Shown here piece after piece: positions 6,699-10,214 of a DNA stretch of 10,214 nt. A program made the translations under genes and the position numbers. This DNA comes from Cyclostephanos tholiformis (taxonomy: Eukaryota > Bacillariophyta > Thalassiosirophyceae > Thalassiosirales > Thalassiosiraceae). The stretch spans positions 1 to 10,214 of the forward strand of contig JALLPB010004835.1 of assembly GCA_036939975.1 (NCBI GenBank), written 5' to 3'. Within the stretch, counting starts at the first letter, position 1. Each line of letters begins with the position of its first letter. The notes beneath the pieces were generated by a model. That model was given only the letters and a program-made list of their open reading frames with translations. It had not been told where the DNA came from and searched no databases.

Positions 6699-6838
6699 GC
6701 AAAACTTACCGCCTATCTGGCTATCAGGCTATCCAGCGATTATATTCGGGAAAAATTTCAAACAGAAACGAGAAAAGAGAAACGCGATGCGAGAAAAAAA
6801 AGTTTCCAAAAAAAACTTCCCGGCTATCCAAGTTCCCG
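6699..6838. other. Right subterminal region of the Harbinger element and 5' flank of ORF2
   Basis: The 140 bp between the ORF2 start codon and the right TIR must hold the ORF2 promoter. It contains GGCTATC repeats (6719-6733), the 11-bp GATTATATTCG (6738-6748), which also occurs directly at 3298-3308 near the left end, poly-A tracts, and CTTCCCGGCTATCCA at 6816-6830. No TATA box is clear. Confidence 0.5.
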
Positions 6839-6853
6839 AACATAATCCCAGCC
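6839..6853 (-). repeat. Right terminal inverted repeat of the Harbinger element
   Basis: AACATAATCCCAGCC is the exact reverse complement of 3190-3204 and is followed at once by the TTA duplication. Confidence 0.9.
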
Positions 6854-6856
6854 TTA
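6854..6856. repeat. Right target-site duplication TTA
   Basis: TTA directly follows the right TIR and matches 3187-3189. Confidence 0.85.
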
Positions 6857-7072
6857 CATACGGCAAGTCTCAATTGATAATAAGGCGGTAGTAGCAGGAA
6901 TAGCCCGTTAGAAATCGAACTACTAAACAGCGAGAAAGACGTCCCGATATCGGACTAAAGTAGAAATCATACGATTTCTTTACGAACGCAGGACAGACAA
7001 TTCTCAAAAGTTATTTTTCACCCATCGCCACACGCCACAATCCCCGCCGACGCAGCAGGCCCACCAACCAAC
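6857..7072 (+). promoter_or_regulatory. Upstream region of the ArgRS gene left after the transposon insertion
   Basis: These 216 bp lie between the insertion and the ArgRS ATG. They contain a 10-bp palindrome CCGATATCGG (6944-6953) and a 7-bp inverted repeat AGAAATC/GATTTCT with a 4-nt loop (6962-6979). Both are candidate factor sites. A C-rich leader (CCCATCGCCACACGCC) precedes the start. No TATA box is evident. The start context is CCAACATGG. Confidence 0.4.
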
Positions 7073-9799
7073 ATGGAAAGACCGTCGAAGAAGGAGCTCA
7101 AGAAGCTGGCGAAGAAGGCCGAGAAGGACGCCGCTAAGAAGGGCGGTGGGACTATCACCGTCGATGACACCTTGGTGAAGGAGGGGATAGGAGGAGGAGG
7201 AGGATCCCCCCCCGCCTCCCCGACGACATCGCCGTCGGCGAAAACCACTTCAACGAGGAGGCCCCCGGCGTATCGCCTCATCAACGTCCCGACCGAAGGC
7301 GCCGAAACAGACCCTTGCACTCTCAAGGCATGCCTGGCATCGGTCCTTTACGGCGTGCCCCTCCTCCCTGCCGTTCCCGGCCCTGGGTCCGACGAATCTG
7401 ACGGCCTGTCGTTCGTCAGGGGACCGGCGCTCGTTTACGACTCGGGCATCGCGTCGATGCCCGCGACGTCGGTGGCATTCGGGGGCAATGGCATGCTCAG
7501 GGCGCTCGCGCTCGTCGCTGCTGCCGCGAGGGCTGAAGATGGTGGACGAAAATTCGACGCGGCGACGGACGAATGGCTCGAGTTCGAGAGGCTCGAGCTC
7601 CGCCCGGCGCTGTCGTCGCCGGTTAAGGGTGCGGGTGGGATCAAGGAGGCGCTGTCCAAGATCGAATCCGCGCTGATGTCATCCGGGGTGGGAGGCACGA
7701 GCGTCGTACCGTTTCCCGGGGCCAAAAATATGATCCCCTCGGCCGCCGACGTGGCCATCGCCCTGACCCTGGCCCTCCATCGGGGTGACGCCTCGTCCGA
7801 ATCGTCGTGGTCGACGACATTGCGATCCTACGTCGATACGATCGCCGGCATCTCGTCCCCACCGTATGTATCCGCGATCGCCCTCGCGAAGCATCTCGCT
7901 CCTCCCCCACCCCCCCCGTCGTTCGATAAAACCGATCCGTCGCTGCTCAACGCCTCCTCGGCGGTCTTCGCCAAGGCAATAAACATCGCCTTCCCCTCGG
8001 CGAGATCCCTCGGGATCGACATACGCGCATTCCGATGCAAGGACGTAAAACATGGCGATTACCAATGCAACGTTGCCATGCCCCTGTATCAGAAGCTTAG
8101 CGCGTTGGGTTCGCTACCGCCGGGGGTTAAAAGTCCCCAGATGCTAGCACAGTCTGTCGTTGACGTCGTGGTGGCGATGGACGAGGGGGAGAATCCCATC
8201 CTATGCGAACTCAGCGTAAACGGGCCGGGATTCATCATGTGTCGCATAAGGCCCGCGTTCCTTGAAGATGGCGTGAACGATATCATAAGGGACGGCGCCC
8301 CGACGAGGCCCAAGCGATGTGGAGGAGGAGGGGGAGCGGGCGACGACAACGTCGTCGTAGTGGACTTCTCGAGCCCGAACATTGCCAAGGAGATGCACGT
8401 CGGACACCTGCGGTCCACCATCATTGGGGAAGCGGTATGCCGTATCCTCGAATACGCCGGCATGGACGTTAAGCGGGTGAATCATGTGGGTGATTGGGGG
8501 ACGCAATTCGGCATGCTGATACAGTATCTTAAGGAGGAATATCCGGACTTCAGCTACGACGGTAATGATGACGGGGGCACTGGATCGTCGGCCATGCCCA
8601 ACATCACTGACCTCACTGTATTCTACAAGAACGCTAAGAGTCGATTCGACGAATCGCCGGAATTCAAGAGGGTCAGCCAATTGAACGTCGTGAGTCTCCA
8701 GGCCGGCGATGGGGAATGCCTTAGGATTTGGAAGATGCTGTGCGACATAAGCCGTCTCGAGTTCGAAAAGGTTTACAAGAGGCTCGACATATCTGTCGAG
8801 GAGTGTGGCGAGTCGTTCTACAATGACAAGATCCCCAGTGTGATTAACGAGTTCGATCAACATGGGATGATCAGCGTCGAGGATGGTGGTGCCAAGTGCG
8901 TATTCGTTCCGCATTCCAAGGTTCCTCTCATGCTCCAGAAGAGCGACGGTGGCTACGGATACGATTCCACCGACATGGCCGCCATAAAATATCGCATCAA
9001 AGACCTTAGAGCGCGTCATCTAGTTTACATCACTGACTTCACGCAGGCGGATCATTTCAAGATGGTATTCGCGGCGGCGAAGATGATCGGTTGGGTGAAT
9101 GGCGATAGTCATCGATTGGATCACATCGGCTTTGGTACCGTGCAGGGCGAGGATGGCAAGCGGTTTAAGACCCGAAGCGGTGACACCGTGAGACTCGTTG
9201 ACCTGCTTGACGAGGCGGTGTCGAGGATGGAATCGAGCTTGAGGGAGCGTGCATCCGAGGGCAAGGCGAACATATCCGAGGACGAGGTCCACGAGACCGC
9301 GTGCGCGATGGGTTACGGTGCCGTCAAATACTTCGACCTGCGTCGTAATCCCACGTCGAATTACGTCTTCTCGTATGATCGCATGCTCGATACTAAGGGC
9401 AACACCGCTATCTACCTGCTTTACGCGCACGCGCGGTTGGAGTCCATTGTGACGAAGGGCAAGGCTGAACACGGAATCGACGTCGATGCATTGATGGCCA
9501 GAGAAGACGGCGGTGGCAAGAAGCCTCGGATAGTCATTGAGCACAAATCTGAGCGCAACCTCGCGCTGCATCTGCGATTTTTTGCCGACTCCATCGACGA
9601 AACGTTGAATGATCTTTTCCCTTATCATATATGCGACTTCCTCTATGACCTGGCGATCGCGGCGTCGGAGTTCGTGACCCAGTGCAAGGTGCTGGGGAGT
9701 CCTGAGATGGAGAGTCGATTGTTTCTCTGCCGTGCGACAGCCATCACGATGAGGCAGTGCTTCGATTTGCTTGGGATCCGTCATGTCATGAGGATTTAG
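7073..9799 (+). CDS. Arginyl-tRNA synthetase, eukaryotic cytosolic type, with N-terminal GST-C-like domain
   Basis: A 908-residue intronless frame from ATG 7073 (Kozak-like CCAACATGG) to TAG 9797-9799. It charges tRNA-Arg with arginine using ATP in the cytosol. Domains: lysine-rich helix 5-23 (KKELKKLAKKAEKDAAKK), Gly/Ser/Pro linker, and a GST-C-like segment about 140-275 with WLEFERLELRPAL (168-180) and IPSAADVAIALTL (221-233), the pattern seen in GST domains of other synthetases. A Pro run (277-282) follows. The Arg-specific N-terminal domain is about 295-397. The class I core starts near 427 with PNIAKEMHVGHLRST (435-449; HVGH is the HIGH motif), NHVGDWGTQFG (470-480) and YGYDSTDMAAIKYR (628-641). 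GKRFKTRSG (695-703) replaces KMSKS, as is usual in this family. The DALR anticodon-binding domain (about 772-908) opens with LDTKGNTAIYLLYAHAR and ends at the usual IRHVMRI-type C-terminus. There is no organelle-targeting peptide, so a cytosolic location is inferred. Confidence 0.96.
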   Translation: MERPSKKELKKLAKKAEKDAAKKGGGTITVDDTLVKEGIGGGGGSPPASPTTSPSAKTTSTRRPPAYRLINVPTEGAETDPCTLKACLASVLYGVPLLPAVPGPGSDESDGLSFVRGPALVYDSGIASMPATSVAFGGNGMLRALALVAAAARAEDGGRKFDAATDEWLEFERLELRPALSSPVKGAGGIKEALSKIESALMSSGVGGTSVVPFPGAKNMIPSAADVAIALTLALHRGDASSESSWSTTLRSYVDTIAGISSPPYVSAIALAKHLAPPPPPPSFDKTDPSLLNASSAVFAKAINIAFPSARSLGIDIRAFRCKDVKHGDYQCNVAMPLYQKLSALGSLPPGVKSPQMLAQSVVDVVVAMDEGENPILCELSVNGPGFIMCRIRPAFLEDGVNDIIRDGAPTRPKRCGGGGGAGDDNVVVVDFSSPNIAKEMHVGHLRSTIIGEAVCRILEYAGMDVKRVNHVGDWGTQFGMLIQYLKEEYPDFSYDGNDDGGTGSSAMPNITDLTVFYKNAKSRFDESPEFKRVSQLNVVSLQAGDGECLRIWKMLCDISRLEFEKVYKRLDISVEECGESFYNDKIPSVINEFDQHGMISVEDGGAKCVFVPHSKVPLMLQKSDGGYGYDSTDMAAIKYRIKDLRARHLVYITDFTQADHFKMVFAAAKMIGWVNGDSHRLDHIGFGTVQGEDGKRFKTRSGDTVRLVDLLDEAVSRMESSLRERASEGKANISEDEVHETACAMGYGAVKYFDLRRNPTSNYVFSYDRMLDTKGNTAIYLLYAHARLESIVTKGKAEHGIDVDALMAREDGGGKKPRIVIEHKSERNLALHLRFFADSIDETLNDLFPYHICDFLYDLAIAASEFVTQCKVLGSPEMESRLFLCRATAITMRQCFDLLGIRHVMRI

Positions 9800-9964
9800 T
9801 AATTTATTGGTATGGATATGAAAACTTTGAATTGTTAATCATGCTATCTTTGCAAAGGGTTTGAGATCAGTCCAACAAGAATAACATGTTGAATGATATC
9901 CAAAATTTTGTGGCTGCGCTTGTAAGAGGCTTGTACAAGACTTAATGCTTGTTACGACTCTCTC

Positions 9965-9982
9965 CTTTATGATATCATAAAG
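9965..9982. repeat. Perfect 18-bp palindrome
   Basis: CTTTATGATATCATAAAG is self-complementary and centred on GATATC. In an AT-rich 3' flank it may be a chance event, a transcription 3'-end signal or a factor site. Confidence 0.6.
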
Positions 9983-10107
9983 TACCATCCCACAATTGTA
10001 AGATTTCCATTTTTTTCTTGACCAACTCACCATTGTGGAGGGGTTTTGAACAGACAGAAAAATCTTCTCTATTCAAGACTGACATATCTAAAAGGTACCA
10101 TTTGCTG

Positions 10108-10211
10108 TTTTGGAGGGAGCCAAAACTCCCACTGACAGACCACACCTAAAAAAGGGGTGGTTCTGTCGCAGCTAAATTCGAATATACGGCATATTCGAAA
10201 CTAGCTGCCGC
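10108..10211. repeat. Cluster of three adjacent hairpins at the right edge
   Basis: Hairpin 1: GGGAG (10115-10119) with CTCCC (10126-10130), in competition with TTTTGG (10108-10113) pairing CCAAAA (10120-10125). Hairpin 2: 10134-10147 with 10153-10167, a 14-bp stem with one mismatch and one bulged T around an A5 loop. Hairpin 3: GCAGCTA + TTCGAATAT (10168-10185) with ATATTCGAA + TAGCTGC (10191-10208), a 16-bp stem with a 2-nt internal mismatch and loop ACGGC; partial pairing continues to 10211. The density suggests a structured RNA or the edge of a foldback element that may continue beyond the window. Confidence 0.65.
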
Positions 10212-10214
10212 AAA

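Larger units (their letters stand above)
3190..6853. mobile_element. Complete PIF/Harbinger-type DNA transposon, 3664 bp
   Basis: The left end (3190-3204) reads GGCTGGGATTATGTT and the right end (6839-6853) is its exact reverse complement. Similarity continues a few bases inward with mismatches. TTA flanks both ends. Inside are a DDE transposase gene (plus) and a zinc-binding-domain gene (minus) in convergent orientation, 69 bp apart. A two-gene layout, TWA target and transposase type are the known features of PIF/Harbinger elements. Perfect TIRs and TSDs suggest a recent insertion, although a stop codon near the transposase start may make this copy non-autonomous. It sits 217 bp before the ArgRS start codon. 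Confidence 0.92.
9800..10214. other. Non-coding region downstream of ArgRS
   Basis: AT-rich sequence follows the ArgRS stop and should hold its 3' UTR and poly(A) site; no textbook AATAAA is seen. A 64-residue minus-strand frame at 9839-10033 has no recognisable motif. The stretch also contains a perfect 18-bp palindrome (9965-9982) and a three-hairpin cluster (10108-10211) at the right edge. Confidence 0.5.

Noticed and set aside
8201..9784. Two long minus-strand frames (254 and 272 codons) in one reading frame, antisense to ArgRS and separated by a single stop
   Set aside because: They mirror the codon bias of a clearly real GC-rich gene, have no recognisable domain, and the sense frame explains the sequence fully.
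9839..10033. A 64-codon minus-strand frame downstream of ArgRS
   Set aside because: No recognisable motif, AT-rich 3' flank, and stops close upstream; possibly decayed transposon coding sequence but not supportable.
1..10214. CRISPR arrays, tRNA or rRNA genes, bacterial operons or phage genes
   Set aside because: No regularly spaced repeats, no cloverleaf or conserved rRNA segments seen, and the gene content and intron are eukaryotic.

Overview
The window looks like nuclear DNA of a single-celled stramenopile, most likely a diatom. This rests on four things: a eukaryotic-type cytosolic arginyl-tRNA synthetase, a short GT-AG intron starting GTGAGT, GC-rich host genes separated by AT-rich spacers, and transposases of kinds that are common in diatom genomes (DUF659/hAT and 'Plant_tran' PIF/Harbinger). 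The lineage is an inference and no marker here fixes the genus.

Layout from left to right. (1) Bases 1-1173 hold the 5' part of an hAT-family transposon. Its transposase gene is on the minus strand, starts at 998 and runs off the window edge. A putative element end lies at 1173, with subterminal repeats next to it. (2) Bases 1174-1568 are non-coding, with a perfect 24-bp inverted repeat (hairpin) and a degenerate ACCG-type simple repeat. (3) Bases 1569-2756 (minus) are a host gene for an unrecognised protein with one N-terminal membrane anchor. It has a well-supported 160-nt intron and an unexplained frame change at a run of seven G (C on the coding strand). (4) Bases 2757-3189 are an AT-rich spacer with a nested foldback structure and a perfect 24-bp palindrome. 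(5) Bases 3190-6853 are a complete PIF/Harbinger-type DNA transposon of 3664 bp. It has a 15-bp perfect terminal inverted repeat, a TTA target duplication on both sides, and two convergent genes: a DDE transposase (plus) and a cysteine/histidine-rich accessory protein (minus). (6) Bases 7073-9799 (plus) are an intronless cytosolic arginyl-tRNA synthetase with a lysine-rich leader and a GST-C-like N-terminal domain. (7) Bases 9800-10214 are non-coding, ending in a cluster of three adjacent hairpins.

The host part is a head-to-head gene pair, membrane protein and ArgRS, whose shared upstream region was split by the Harbinger element. Removing the element and one TTA leaves about 650 bp between the two start codons. 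The Harbinger element carries an apparently complete DDE catalytic core, but the transposase frame has a TAA stop ten codons after its best ATG, so this copy may be unable to make a full-length enzyme. Its partner gene is not the Myb/SANT protein usual in plant and animal Harbinger elements; it encodes a PHD-like zinc-binding domain, an acidic linker and a coiled-coil tail. That substitution is the most interesting biology in the window, together with the synthetase's GST-like appendage.
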